From the NCBI RefSeq assembly GCF_025486315.1, contig NZ_JAOOPY010000001.1, positions 1 to 64,000 of the forward strand: a stretch of 64,000 bases of DNA. The letters are read 5' to 3'. The stretch comes from Variovorax sp. N23. Its GTDB lineage: Bacteria; Pseudomonadota; Gammaproteobacteria; Burkholderiales; Burkholderiaceae_C. A program made the translations under genes and the position numbers. Below the pieces are notes generated by a model, which was given only the letters and a program-made list of their open reading frames with translations, ran no database searches and was not told where the DNA came from. Position 1 is the first letter of the stretch. Every line of letters begins with the position of its first letter. Below, piece after piece: positions 16,632 to 25,879 of the stretch.

Positions 16632-17606
16632 ATGAATCGAACCCGGTTTCTCCAAGGCATGGCGGTCGCGATCTGCATCGCAGCATCGACGGCCAGCTTC
16701 GCGCAGCAGGGCTACCCGAACAAGCCGATCCGCCTGGTCGTGCCTTTCCCCGCCGGCGGCGCGACCGACCTCTTCGCGCGCACGCTGTCGCAGAAGATGG
16801 GCGAAAAGCTCGGCAGTTCGGTGGTCGTCGACAACAAGCCCGGCGCGGGCGGCGGCATCGGTTCGGACCTGGCGGCCAAGGCGCCGGCCGACGGCTACAC
16901 GCTGCTGCTGGCGACCACCAGCACGCATTCGATCGGCCCGGCGCTGAGCGCTCGGCTGCCCTACGACACGGTGCGCGACTTCACGCCGATCGACCACGTC
17001 GGCAACGCGCCCAGCATCATGCTGGTGCCGAACAACTCGCCCGCCAAGACGGTGCGCGAGTGGATCGACTACGCCAGGAAGAACCCCGGCAAGCTCAACT
17101 ACGCGTCGAGCGGCAACGGCACCATCGTCCAGCTCACGGCCGAGCTCTTCAAGTCGCAGGCCGGTGTGTTCGTCACGCACATTCCGTACAAGGGCACGGC
17201 GCTGGCGATTCCGGACATGATCGCGGGCAACCTCGACGTGATGTTCGATTCGCTGCCCACCGGCATGCCGCATGTGCGCGACGGTCGGCTGCGCGCGCTC
17301 GGCGTGACCTCGCTCAAGCGCAGTCCGCTGGCGCCCGAGCTTCCTCCGATCGCCGACACGCTGCCCGGCTTCGAGTCGAGCACCTGGTTCGGCCTGTACG
17401 GCCCGAAGGGTCTGCCCGCCGATATCGTCGGTCGCATCAACACCGCGGCCAACCAGGCGCTGGCGGACCCGGAGGTCAAGGACAAGCTCGCGCGCCTGGG
17501 CATCGAGCCGGTCGGCAGTACGCCGCAGCAGTTCGCGAAGATGGTGGCCGACGATGCGGCCAAGTGGAAGAAGATCGTCATCGATCGGAAGATCGTCAAT
17601 GAATAA
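16632..17606 (+). CDS. Bug-family periplasmic substrate-binding protein (TctC-like)
   Basis: The 324-residue protein has a signal peptide (to about AFAQQ, residue 24) and the Bug signatures YPNKPIRLVVPFPAGGATD, VDNKPGAGGGIG, PYDTVRDFTPI and HIPYKG. Such proteins deliver carboxylates and related compounds to TctAB, which here lies 1.1 kb away behind the LysR gene. It is the first gene of a set with gamma-glutamyltransferase, an EamA exporter and an SDR, so its ligand may relate to gamma-glutamyl compounds; that is inference. Confidence 0.92.
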   Translation: MNRTRFLQGMAVAICIAASTASFAQQGYPNKPIRLVVPFPAGGATDLFARTLSQKMGEKLGSSVVVDNKPGAGGGIGSDLAAKAPADGYTLLLATTSTHSIGPALSARLPYDTVRDFTPIDHVGNAPSIMLVPNNSPAKTVREWIDYARKNPGKLNYASSGNGTIVQLTAELFKSQAGVFVTHIPYKGTALAIPDMIAGNLDVMFDSLPTGMPHVRDGRLRALGVTSLKRSPLAPELPPIADTLPGFESSTWFGLYGPKGLPADIVGRINTAANQALADPEVKDKLARLGIEPVGSTPQQFAKMVADDAAKWKKIVIDRKIVNE

Positions 17607-19230
17607 GAAGACCCCCATGAAATTCGACTACGCCAACCCCTACCTGTCGACCCGCATCCCCGTCTTCGCCCGCAACGTGGTGTCGACCTCGCACCCCCTG
17701 GCCGCGCAGGCCGGGCTGCGCATCCTGCAGCAGGGCGGCAATGCGGTCGACGCGGCGGTCGCCACGGCGGCCGTGATGACCCTGGTCGAGCCGGTGAGCA
17801 ACGGTCTGGGCAGCGATGCCTTCGCCATCCTGTGGGACGGCGAGCAGCTGCACGGCCTCAATGCGTCGGGCCCCGCGCCCAAGGCCTGGACGCCCGCCTA
17901 CTTCCTGAACAAGTACGGCAGCGACACGCTCACGCCACCGATGCGCGGCATCGACTCGGTCACCGTCCCCGGCGCGGTGCGCGGCTGGGTGGCGCTGAGC
18001 GACCGCTTCGGCAAGCTGCCTTTCGCCGACCTGATGGCCCCGGCCATCGACATCGCCGAGCGCGGCTACCTGATGCCGCCGGTGGTGCAGCAGAAGTGGG
18101 CGGCTGCCACGCCGGTGCTCCAGTCGATGCCCGGCTTTGCACAGGCCTTCCTGCCCTGGGGCCGTGCGCCCGAGGTGGGGGAGCTGTTTCGCTTCGCTGC
18201 CGCCGCGCGCGCGCTCAAGGCCATCGCACGCACCAAGGGCGAGGCCTATTACAGCGGCGAGATCGCCGAGGCGCTCGCGAAATTCGCCCGCGAGCAGGGC
18301 GGCGCGCTCACCGTCGACGACCTGTCGAACTACCAGCCCGAGTGGGTCACGCCGATCTCGCGCGACTACCGCGGTCACACGCTGCACGAGATTCCGCCGA
18401 ACGGCCAGGGCATCGCCGCGCTGATCGCGCTGGGCATCCTCGAGAAGTTCGACATGGCCGCGCTGCCGGTCGATTCGGTGGCCTCGCAGCATCTGCAGAT
18501 CGAGGCCATGAAGCTGGCCTTTGCCGACGTGTACCGCTACGTGTCGGAGCCATCGTCGATGACGGTGACCCCCGCGCAAATGCTCGATGACTCCTACCTC
18601 GCATCGCGTGCGAGACTCATCGACGTGAACAAGGCACAGGACTTCAAGGCCGGCAACCCCGTCAAGGGCGGCACCATCTACCTCACGGCGGCCGACGAGA
18701 GCGGCATGATGGTCAGCTTCATCCAGAGCAACTACATGGGCTTCGGCTCGGGTTGCGTGGAACCCGAGTTCGGCATCAGCCTGCAGAACCGCGGCCACGG
18801 CTTCAGCCTGCATGCCGACAGCCCGAACGTCGTGGCGCCGGGCAAGCGGCCGTTCCACACCATCATCCCGGCCTTCCTCACGAAGGACGGCCAGCCGGTC
18901 ATGAGCTTCGGCGTGATGGGCGGCAACATGCAGCCGCAGGGCCACATGCAGACCCTGGTGCGCATGCTCGACTACGGGCAGAACCCGCAGGCCGCTTGCG
19001 ATGCGCCACGCTGGCGCTTCAACAAGGGGCTGGAGATCAACGCCGAAGGCAGCATGGACGCGAAGACGGTGCAGGGGCTGCAGGCCCTGGGCCACCATGT
19101 GGACGTCATCGACGATTCGTACCAGGACTTCGGTGCCGGCCAGTTCATCTGGCGCGCCGGCGATCCGGCGGTCGAGGGGTACATCGCCGCCAGCGATCCC
19201 CGTCGCGACGGCTTGGCGGCAGGGTACTGA
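17599..19230 (+). CDS. Gamma-glutamyltransferase family protein (Ntn hydrolase)
   Basis: I take the ATG at 17599, preceded by GGAAG at 17587 and overlapping the Bug stop; an ATG at 17617 is an alternative. The 543-residue precursor carries GGNAVDAAVATA, GLGSDAFA and IPPNGQGI. The predicted processing threonine is Thr359 (KGGT), followed by the small-subunit sequence FGSGCVEPEFGISLQNRG. GGT-type enzymes cleave or transfer gamma-glutamyl groups, and some relatives deacylate beta-lactam side chains. I see no clear signal peptide, which suggests a cytoplasmic enzyme as in several soil-bacterial relatives. Confidence 0.9.
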   Translation: MNKKTPMKFDYANPYLSTRIPVFARNVVSTSHPLAAQAGLRILQQGGNAVDAAVATAAVMTLVEPVSNGLGSDAFAILWDGEQLHGLNASGPAPKAWTPAYFLNKYGSDTLTPPMRGIDSVTVPGAVRGWVALSDRFGKLPFADLMAPAIDIAERGYLMPPVVQQKWAAATPVLQSMPGFAQAFLPWGRAPEVGELFRFAAAARALKAIARTKGEAYYSGEIAEALAKFAREQGGALTVDDLSNYQPEWVTPISRDYRGHTLHEIPPNGQGIAALIALGILEKFDMAALPVDSVASQHLQIEAMKLAFADVYRYVSEPSSMTVTPAQMLDDSYLASRARLIDVNKAQDFKAGNPVKGGTIYLTAADESGMMVSFIQSNYMGFGSGCVEPEFGISLQNRGHGFSLHADSPNVVAPGKRPFHTIIPAFLTKDGQPVMSFGVMGGNMQPQGHMQTLVRMLDYGQNPQAACDAPRWRFNKGLEINAEGSMDAKTVQGLQALGHHVDVIDDSYQDFGAGQFIWRAGDPAVEGYIAASDPRRDGLAAGY

Positions 19231-19237
19231 CGCATCC

Positions 19238-20164
19238 ATGTCTTCGGAGTCGATCGCACCGGCTCGAGCGGCGCATGAGAAGCCGCTTGCCGCGGGACTC
19301 GCGCTGGCCACCTTCGGTGCCATCGCCTTCAGCGGCAAGGCGATCATCGTCAAGCTGGCCTACCGCTATGGCGTCGACGCGGTCACGCTGATCATGCTGC
19401 GCATGCTGTTCGCGCTGCCGCTCTTCGTGGCGATGGCGTGGTGGGCCGGCCGCGGCAAGCCGCCGCTGACGCGGCGCGACTGGCTCGGCGTGCTGGGGCT
19501 CGGCTTCTCGGGCTACTACCTGGCGAGCTTCCTCGACTTCGCGGGGCTGGCGTACATCACGGCCAGCCTCGAGCGGCTCATCCTGTACCTCAACCCGACG
19601 CTGGTGCTGCTGTTCGGCTGGATCGTCTACCGCCGCCGCATCACGCGCTGGCAGGTGCTCGGCATGGCCGTCAGCTATACCGGCGTGCTGCTGGTGTTCG
19701 GCCACGAGGTGCAGCTGGGGCAGACCGCTGCGGCGGCCTGGGGCACGCTGCTGGTCTTTCTGAGCGCGGTGAGCTACGCGGTCTATCTCGTCGCCAGCGG
19801 CGAGTTCGTCAAGCGCCTGGGCTCGCTGCGCCTCGTCGGCCTGGCGACCAGCGTGGCGTGCCTGCTGTGCATCGCGCAGTTCCTGGTGCTGCGGCCGGTG
19901 AGCGGGGTGTTCGAGCTGGCGCCGCAGGTCATCTGGCTGTCGGTGCTGAATGCGACCCTTTGCACCGCCGTGCCGGTGCTTTCGGTCATGATGGCGATCG
20001 AGCGCATCGGCGCGCCCATGGCCGCACAGACCGGCATGGTCGGGCCGATGTCGACCATCCTGATGGGCGTGGTGATCCTCGGCGAGCCGTTCACCGCTTG
20101 GACCGCGGCCGGCACGGTGCTGGTGATCACCGGAATTTTTGTCTTCACACGAACCGGGCGCTAG
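19238..20164 (+). CDS. EamA/DMT-family transporter
   Basis: The 308-residue protein has ten predicted membrane segments made of two EamA repeats, with signatures AIAFSGKAIIVK and a second repeat ending at IFVFTRTG. DMT transporters of this kind usually export amino acids or metabolites. It begins seven bases after the GGT stop, so the two are co-transcribed and may share a substrate or product. Confidence 0.9.
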   Translation: MSSESIAPARAAHEKPLAAGLALATFGAIAFSGKAIIVKLAYRYGVDAVTLIMLRMLFALPLFVAMAWWAGRGKPPLTRRDWLGVLGLGFSGYYLASFLDFAGLAYITASLERLILYLNPTLVLLFGWIVYRRRITRWQVLGMAVSYTGVLLVFGHEVQLGQTAAAAWGTLLVFLSAVSYAVYLVASGEFVKRLGSLRLVGLATSVACLLCIAQFLVLRPVSGVFELAPQVIWLSVLNATLCTAVPVLSVMMAIERIGAPMAAQTGMVGPMSTILMGVVILGEPFTAWTAAGTVLVITGIFVFTRTGR

Positions 20165-20181
20165 GCCCGAAGGAAACTCAC

Positions 20182-20976
20182 ATGGATCTCGGAATCGCGG
20201 GCCGCACGGCCCTGGTATGCGGCGGCAGCAAGGGCCTGGGCCTGGGCTGCGCCGAAGCGCTGGTGCGTGAAGGCGTGAACGTGGTGGTGGTGGCGCGCGG
20301 TGCCGAAGCTCTGCAGGCGGCCGCAGCAAGGCTCGAAGCGGCCGCTGCCGGCTCGCCCAGGCCCTTCGTCAAGACGGTCGCCGCCGACATCACGACGCCC
20401 GAAGGCCGCGCCGCCGCCTTTGCCGCGCATGCCGACTACGACATCGTCGTGACCAATGCCGGCGGCCCGCCGCCCGGCGACTTCCGCGACTGGGACCGCG
20501 AGGCGTGGATCAAGGCGGTCGACGCCAACATGCTCACGCCCATCGAGCTGATCAAGGCCACGGTCGACGGCATGGCCGCGCGCGGCTATGGCCGCATCGT
20601 GAACATCACGTCGAGCTCTGTGAAGGCGCCGATCGACATCCTGGGCCTGTCCAACGGCGCGCGCAGCGGGCTGACCGGCTTCGTGGCCGGCGTGGCGCGC
20701 ACGCCGATCGCGGCCAAGGGCGTGACGATCAACAACCTGCTGCCGGGTTCGTTCGACACTGACCGCCTCAAGGGCACCATGGCCGGTGCGGCGAAGAAGA
20801 GCGGCCTCGACGTCGACACCGTGCGTGCCAACCGCCAGAAGGGCATTCCGGCCGGCCGCTTCGGAAACCCGGAAGAGTTCGGCGCCATCTGTGCCTTCCT
20901 CTGCAGCCTGCAGGCGGGCTACATCACCGGTCAGAACGTGCTGACCGACGGCGGCGCCTACCCGGGCACCTACTGA
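20182..20976 (+). CDS. Short-chain dehydrogenase/reductase lacking the catalytic Tyr-Lys pair
   Basis: This 264-residue Rossmann protein has the cofactor motif GGSKGLG (14-20), NAGGPPPG (92-99) and the catalytic-serine segment NITSSS (141-146). The canonical YxxxK position reads SNGAR (157-161): Ser157 replaces Tyr and Arg161 replaces Lys. Some SDR subgroups share this and may act as binding proteins or use other chemistry. AAGGAA precedes the ATG. It is the last gene of the Bug-GGT-EamA operon. Confidence 0.88.
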   Translation: MDLGIAGRTALVCGGSKGLGLGCAEALVREGVNVVVVARGAEALQAAAARLEAAAAGSPRPFVKTVAADITTPEGRAAAFAAHADYDIVVTNAGGPPPGDFRDWDREAWIKAVDANMLTPIELIKATVDGMAARGYGRIVNITSSSVKAPIDILGLSNGARSGLTGFVAGVARTPIAAKGVTINNLLPGSFDTDRLKGTMAGAAKKSGLDVDTVRANRQKGIPAGRFGNPEEFGAICAFLCSLQAGYITGQNVLTDGGAYPGTY

Positions 20977-20998
20977 CCCTGCGCTGGCGACCCGAGGC

Positions 20999-21319
20999 TC
21001 AGTCGATCGCGAAGGCGAGCGCCACCGCGCCGATCGCCAGGCCAGCCAGCCCGAACAGGAACAGCAGCTCGGCCCGGCGCTCGTGCCGGACGCCGGTCTG
21101 CCCCGTGCGCATCGACATGAACGACAGCACGGCGCTCGCCAGGAAGACGAGCGCATCGATGGCGAGCAGCTTGTCGACCGCCATGCGGGCGCTCGTCGTG
21201 TGGCCCAGGTGGCCGATCGTCAGGACCGTCATGCAGGCCCCGATCATCGTGGCCGAGGTCGGCAGGATGTGTGCCGACAGGCCGCGGGCGGGCGGGGTGT
21301 CCTGCATGGGCGTCGTCAC
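20999..21319 (-). CDS. Small integral membrane protein (106 aa)
   Basis: Three hydrophobic segments can be seen (around SATMIGACMTVLTIG, LLAIDALVFLASAVLSFMSM and LLFLFGLAGLAIGAVALAFA). The GTG at 21319 overlaps the stop of the upstream secreted-protein gene (GTGA), so it is probably translationally coupled; an ATG at 21307 is possible. No family is named with confidence. It converges on the SDR gene. Confidence 0.75.
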   Translation of the reverse strand: MTTPMQDTPPARGLSAHILPTSATMIGACMTVLTIGHLGHTTSARMAVDKLLAIDALVFLASAVLSFMSMRTGQTGVRHERRAELLFLFGLAGLAIGAVALAFAID

Positions 21320-21810
21320 GTGGGCGCGTGCGTGGTCGAGTGCGCGGTCGAGCCCGTGGAGGCCGCCATGTCGGTGTTCGCCGGCCACAGCAGCAGGGCC
21401 TTGGCGGGCGCGCCCGGCAGCACGGTCAGATCCTGCTTGAGTGTCTGCGCCGACAGGGTCGCCTCGACCTGGTAGCGGCCCGGCGCCAGGCGTGCCACGA
21501 GGAAGGGGCCGGTGGCGAGCACGTTGTCGAGCACGGCGCGCCCGTCCTGGTCGCGCACCGTGACGCGCACGTCGGCAGCGAAGTCGGCACGCGTGTGGTC
21601 CTTGACGGCGAATTCGAGCGTCGCCGGCCAGCGCGGCGACACCGTTTCCATGAACTTTGCCTCGTCGCTGCCGATGCCGCCGCTCATGTACTCGATGCCA
21701 TGCGTCATGCGGATCGGCGGATTGACGACCGCATGGGCCGAGAGCGCGGCGAACAGGGCGCCGCTGCACAGGACGGCCGTCAGCGGCCGGAGCTTTCGAG
21801 AGACGTTCAT
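21316..21810 (-). CDS. Secreted protein with a carboxypeptidase-regulatory-like beta fold (164 aa)
   Basis: A signal peptide ends near Ala-His-Ala (about residue 27). The mature part holds an Ig/prealbumin-like pattern (VRVTVRDQDGRAVLDN, LAPGRYQVEATLSAQT), a fold used for ligand or protein binding. The C-terminus is Thr/Ser-rich and probably disordered. It forms a two-gene unit with the small membrane protein downstream. No enzymatic motif is seen. Confidence 0.78.
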   Translation of the reverse strand: MNVSRKLRPLTAVLCSGALFAALSAHAVVNPPIRMTHGIEYMSGGIGSDEAKFMETVSPRWPATLEFAVKDHTRADFAADVRVTVRDQDGRAVLDNVLATGPFLVARLAPGRYQVEATLSAQTLKQDLTVLPGAPAKALLLWPANTDMAASTGSTAHSTTHAPT

Positions 21811-21894
21811 GCTGATGCTCCTTGCGTGGGTTGTTCCACGGGAGCACTGTGGTCGGCAGGACTTAAGCCGGTCTTAAAGAAGCCCACCCACCCG

Positions 21895-22809
21895 TCAGCG
21901 CGCCGACGTTCCGCGCGACGACAGCACGATGCCGCCCACGATCAGCGCGAAGGCCGCGCCGTGGTACCCGTGCGGCACCTCGCCGAGGAAGGCCGCCGAC
22001 AGCAGCGCCGCGAACAGCGGCGTCAGGTTGAGGAAGAAGGCGGCCGTCTTCGGGCCGGCGCGCTGCGCGCCGGCAGCCCAGCAGCGGAAGGCCAGGAGGG
22101 CCGGGCCCACCGCGATGAAGACCAGCGCCGCGGCCAGCCACCAGCTCCAGTGCACATAGGTGGCGCCCGCCGCCCATTCGCCGGCGGCGAACAGCCCCGA
22201 CCACCCCAGGCCGAACACCATCTGCGCCATCAGGAAGGCGGACCAATCCTGGCGCAGGCCGGCAGGCTCCGTGGTGCCCACGAGCATCCAGCTGTACACC
22301 GACCAGGCGAGCACGGCCAGCAGGATGTAGAGGTCGCCCGGCACCAGCCGCAGCGCGGCCAGGTGGCGCCAGTCGCCCTGGCTCAGCACGAGCAGCACGC
22401 CGAGCATCGAGACCACGGCGCCGGCGATCTCGAAACGCGTGGCGCGCTGGCCGAAGAAGAGCGTGCCGATCAGCAGCATCCAGAACGGCGCGCTGGAGGT
22501 GACCAGCGTCACGTTCAGCGGCGTCGAGGTCTGCAGCGCCAGGTACTGGAAGGCGTTGTAGATGCCCACGCCCAGGAGGCCGAGCACGCTGTAGCGCCGC
22601 CAGTGGCGCCACATCGGATGGTCGCGCCGCAGCACCCCGTGGGCCAGCGGCAGCAGCACGACGAAGGCCAGCACCCAGCGGATGAAGTTCAGCGTGAGCG
22701 GCGAGGCCACGTCCTTCAGCAGGCGGCCGAGCACCGCGTTGGCGGCCCACAGCAGCGGCGGTGTGGCGAGGAGGAGGATGGTGGCGGGGGTGAGGCGAGA
22801 CGGCTGCAT
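21895..22809 (-). CDS. EamA/DMT-family transporter (second copy)
   Basis: This 304-residue protein starts MQPSRLTPATILLLA at 22809 and has ten membrane segments in two EamA repeats (LLWAANAVLGR..; PLFAALLSAAFLGE). It is a different branch from the copy at 19238. It is divergent from the quinone oxidoreductase gene across about 110 bases. Substrate unknown. Confidence 0.88.
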   Translation of the reverse strand: MQPSRLTPATILLLATPPLLWAANAVLGRLLKDVASPLTLNFIRWVLAFVVLLPLAHGVLRRDHPMWRHWRRYSVLGLLGVGIYNAFQYLALQTSTPLNVTLVTSSAPFWMLLIGTLFFGQRATRFEIAGAVVSMLGVLLVLSQGDWRHLAALRLVPGDLYILLAVLAWSVYSWMLVGTTEPAGLRQDWSAFLMAQMVFGLGWSGLFAAGEWAAGATYVHWSWWLAAALVFIAVGPALLAFRCWAAGAQRAGPKTAAFFLNLTPLFAALLSAAFLGEVPHGYHGAAFALIVGGIVLSSRGTSAR

Positions 22810-22920
22810 GGCGCGAGGAAGGACGGACCGCCTGATTGTCCCCTCTGCACGCGACAGGGCCGGCCATGGCAGGATCGAGGGCTGTTGTCGACCCCGTCCC
22901 TTCTGCAGGAGCCCCTTCCC

Positions 22921-23904
22921 ATGAGCAAAGCCGTTCGCATCGACCGCCCCGGCGGTCCCGAGGAACTCAAGATCGTCGACGTCGAGGTGGGCGAGCCCGG
23001 CCCCGGCGAGATCCGCATCCGCCACAAGGCCGTCGGCCTCAATTTCATCGATACCTACCAGCGCAGCGGGCTCTATCCGTTTGCGATGCCGCTGCAGCTC
23101 GGGATGGAAGCCTCGGGCGTGATCGAGGCGGTGGGCGAGGGTGTGACGCACCTGCAGCCGGGCGACCGTGCCGCCTATGCCAGCGGACCGCCCGGTGCCT
23201 ATTGCGAGCTGCGCGTGATGCCGGCCAAGAACGTGTGCAGGCTGCCCGACGCGATCTCCTTCGAGACCGGCGCGGCCATGATGCTCAAGGGCCTGACCGT
23301 GCAATACCTGCTGAAGAAGACGCTGCCGGCCGAAGGCCTGCAGCCGGGCGACTTCATCCTGTTCCATGCCGCGGCCGGCGGCGTCGGCCTGATCGCCTGC
23401 CAGTGGGCCAAGGCGCTGGGCCTGCAGCTCATCGGCACGGCGGGCTCCGACGCCAAGTGCCAACTGGCGCTGGACCATGGCGCGGCGCATGCGATCAACT
23501 ACAGCACCGAGAACTTCGCCGAGCGCGTGAAGGCGATCACCGGTGGCAAGGGCGTGAAGGTGGTGTACGACTCGGTCGGCAAGGACACCTACGAAGGCTC
23601 GATCGACTGCCTGCGCCCCTTCGGGCTGCTGGCGGTCTTCGGCAACGGTTCGGGCCCCACGCCCCCGATCAACCTCGGCCTGCTGGCCTCGAAGGGCTCG
23701 CTCTACGTGACCCGCCCCACGCTGTTCACCCACATCGCCACGCGCGAGGCCACGCAGGCCATGGCCGACGACCTGTTCGCGGTGGTGCAGAGCGGCGCGG
23801 TGAAGATCCCGATCGATCAGCGCTATGCGCTGGAAGACGTGCAGCAGGCGCACCGCGACCTGGAAGCGCGCAAGACCACCGGCTGCACCATCCTCACGCT
23901 GTAG
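22921..23904 (+). CDS. NADPH:quinone oxidoreductase, zinc-free MDR family
   Basis: The 327-residue product is a medium-chain dehydrogenase/reductase of the QOR type: no zinc-binding cysteines, a GHKAVGLNFIDTYQRSGLYP-like start (residues 37-57) and the nucleotide motif HAAAGGVGLIACQWAKALG (about 145-163). It reduces quinones with NADPH. GCAGGAG lies upstream of the ATG. The last 11 bases overlap the convergent LysR gene. Confidence 0.92.
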   Translation: MSKAVRIDRPGGPEELKIVDVEVGEPGPGEIRIRHKAVGLNFIDTYQRSGLYPFAMPLQLGMEASGVIEAVGEGVTHLQPGDRAAYASGPPGAYCELRVMPAKNVCRLPDAISFETGAAMMLKGLTVQYLLKKTLPAEGLQPGDFILFHAAAGGVGLIACQWAKALGLQLIGTAGSDAKCQLALDHGAAHAINYSTENFAERVKAITGGKGVKVVYDSVGKDTYEGSIDCLRPFGLLAVFGNGSGPTPPINLGLLASKGSLYVTRPTLFTHIATREATQAMADDLFAVVQSGAVKIPIDQRYALEDVQQAHRDLEARKTTGCTILTL

Positions 23905-24787
23905 CCGCAGCGGTCTCGCGCACCAGCCGCCACACGCGCTGCGCCAGGGGCGACGGCGCGCGGTTGCGGCGGTGCACCAGCATCACCCGGCGCTCGATGC
24001 GCGGCACCAGCGGCAGCGACACCAGCGTGCCGAGCCCGCCGGGCGGCACGGCCAGCGCCGGCATCACGCTGATGCCGATGCCCGCCTCGACCATGCGGAA
24101 CACCGTGGTCGGGTGGCCCAGCTGCTGCGCCACCTCGGCCTGCACGCCGTGGGCGGCCAGCGCATCGTCGATCAGCCGGCGGCTGCCCGACGCATGGTCG
24201 AGCAGCACCAGCGGATGGCCCGCCAGCGCCGACCAGCGCACCGTCTTGCGCGCAGCCAGCGCATGGCCCGCGGGCACCACCAGCACGAAGGGGTCGTTGA
24301 GGATCGTCTCGGCCGTGAGGTCATCGGTCGACGAGGGCTCGATCACCACGCCGAAGTCGACCTCGCCGGTGCGCACGCTGTCGAGCGCGTCCTGCTGGAT
24401 GCGGTCGAGCAGCACCAGCTGGATGTCGGGCTCCTGGCGCGCACAGGCTGCGATGCAGGCCGGCATGAGCTGCGCCGACAGCGTCGGGCTGCTGGCCACG
24501 CGGACCTTGCCGCGCCGCGCGCGGGCCATGCCCCGCACGTCGAGCAGCGTCTGGTCGAGTTCGTCGAGCACGCGCTCGAGCCGGGCCGCCAGCGACTGGC
24601 CGGCGTCGGTCAGCACCACCTCGCGCGTGGTGCGGTCCAGCAGCTTCAGGCCGACCTGCGATTCGAGCTCGAGGATGGCGCGGCTGACGGCCGGCTGGGT
24701 CAGCGCGACCGCGTCGCCCGCGCGGCTGAAGTTGCGCTCCCCGGCGACGGCCAGGAAGACGCGAAGCTGGCGCAGCGTGACGTTCAT
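23894..24787 (-). CDS. LysR-family transcriptional regulator
   Basis: The 297-residue protein has an HTH (LRQLRVFLAVAGERNFSRAG..LTQPAVSRAILELE) and an effector domain. It is divergent from the SBF-like symporter gene at 24857, separated by 69 AT-rich bases, and is the obvious candidate to regulate it. Its 3' end overlaps the qor gene tail by 11 bases on the opposite strand. Confidence 0.9.
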   Translation of the reverse strand: MNVTLRQLRVFLAVAGERNFSRAGDAVALTQPAVSRAILELESQVGLKLLDRTTREVVLTDAGQSLAARLERVLDELDQTLLDVRGMARARRGKVRVASSPTLSAQLMPACIAACARQEPDIQLVLLDRIQQDALDSVRTGEVDFGVVIEPSSTDDLTAETILNDPFVLVVPAGHALAARKTVRWSALAGHPLVLLDHASGSRRLIDDALAAHGVQAEVAQQLGHPTTVFRMVEAGIGISVMPALAVPPGGLGTLVSLPLVPRIERRVMLVHRRNRAPSPLAQRVWRLVRETAAATA

Positions 24788-24856
24788 GCGCCGGAATCAT
24801 ATATCTATCAGATAAATCCATTTCTCTTCTGGTCGCGTCCCGGGCCCAATGCACGC
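24788..24856. promoter_or_regulatory. Divergent promoter region of LysR regulator and SBF-like symporter
   Basis: The AT-rich core ATATATCTATCAGATAAAT contains the dyad ATCTATCAGAT, a plausible LysR site with overlapping promoters. Confidence 0.45.
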
Positions 24857-25855
24857 ATGGCCCGTTCACGCTACCTCCCCGACAACTTCACCCTCGCCCT
24901 CGTCACGACGGTGGCGCTCGCCAGCCTGCTGCCCGCCTCGGGCGGCACCGCGCATTTCTTCGAGCGCCTCACCACGGTGGCGATCGGCCTGCTGTTCTTC
25001 CTCCATGGCGCCAAGCTCTCGCGCGAGGCGATCGTCCAGGGCGTCGGCCACTGGCGACTGCACCTGCTGGTGCTGGCCTGCACCTTCGTGCTGTTCCCGG
25101 CGCTGGGGCTGGCGCTGCGGCCGGTGCTGGAGCCGCTGGTGACGCCCGCGCTCTACACCGGTGTGCTCTACCTCTGCGTGCTGCCCGCCACCGTGCAGTC
25201 GGCCATCGCCTTCACCTCGCTGGCCCGTGGCAACGTGCCGGCCGCGATCTGCAGCGCTTCGGCCTCGACGCTGCTCGGCGTCTTCGTCACGCCGCTGCTG
25301 GTCGGCTTGATCGTGACGACCGGCGCCGGCAGTTCGGCATCGCTCGACGCCATCGGCCGCATCCTGCTGCAACTGATGGCGCCCTTCGTGGTCGGGCACC
25401 TGCTGCGGCCGTGGATCGGCGCCTGGGTCAAGCGGCACGCGTCGACGCTCACGCTGGTCGACCGCGGCTCGATCCTGCTGGTGGTCTACACCGCGTTCAG
25501 CGCGGCCGTGATCGAAGGTCTTTGGAAGCAGGTCTCGCCCACGGCGCTCGCCGGCCTGCTGGTGGTGCTGGCCGTGTTGCTGGCGATCGCGCTGACCTCG
25601 ACGACCTGGCTGGCCCGCAAGTTCGGCTTCGACAAGGCCGACGAGGTGACCATCGTGTTCTGCGGCTCCAAGAAGAGCCTGGCGAGCGGCGTGCCGATGG
25701 CGCATGTGCTGTTCGCCGCCAGCGCGGTGGGCACCGTCGTGCTGCCCGTGATGCTGTTCCACCAGATGCAGCTGATGGTCTGCGCGGTGCTGGCGCAGCG
25801 CTATGCGCGCCGCCCGGTCGACGAGGCACCTGTGGCCGTCGCCAAGCCGGCTTGA
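24857..25855 (+). CDS. Bile acid:sodium symporter-like (SBF-like, family 7) membrane protein
   Basis: The 332-residue protein has about ten membrane segments and the motifs GLLFFLHGAKLSREA, CVLPATVQSAIAFTSLARGN and FCGSKKSLASGVPMA, which mark the bacterial SBF-like/YfeH branch (BASS fold). Such proteins are sodium-coupled transporters of organic anions; the substrate is unknown. The regulator is probably the divergent LysR. Confidence 0.9.
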   Translation: MARSRYLPDNFTLALVTTVALASLLPASGGTAHFFERLTTVAIGLLFFLHGAKLSREAIVQGVGHWRLHLLVLACTFVLFPALGLALRPVLEPLVTPALYTGVLYLCVLPATVQSAIAFTSLARGNVPAAICSASASTLLGVFVTPLLVGLIVTTGAGSSASLDAIGRILLQLMAPFVVGHLLRPWIGAWVKRHASTLTLVDRGSILLVVYTAFSAAVIEGLWKQVSPTALAGLLVVLAVLLAIALTSTTWLARKFGFDKADEVTIVFCGSKKSLASGVPMAHVLFAASAVGTVVLPVMLFHQMQLMVCAVLAQRYARRPVDEAPVAVAKPA

Positions 25856-25879
25856 ACGACCGGGCCCCTCGGCGGCGGC

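Noticed and set aside
21895..23853. Extension of the EamA gene across the quinone oxidoreductase
   Set aside because: Sequence beyond 22809 is antisense to qor; the EamA protein begins at 22809.
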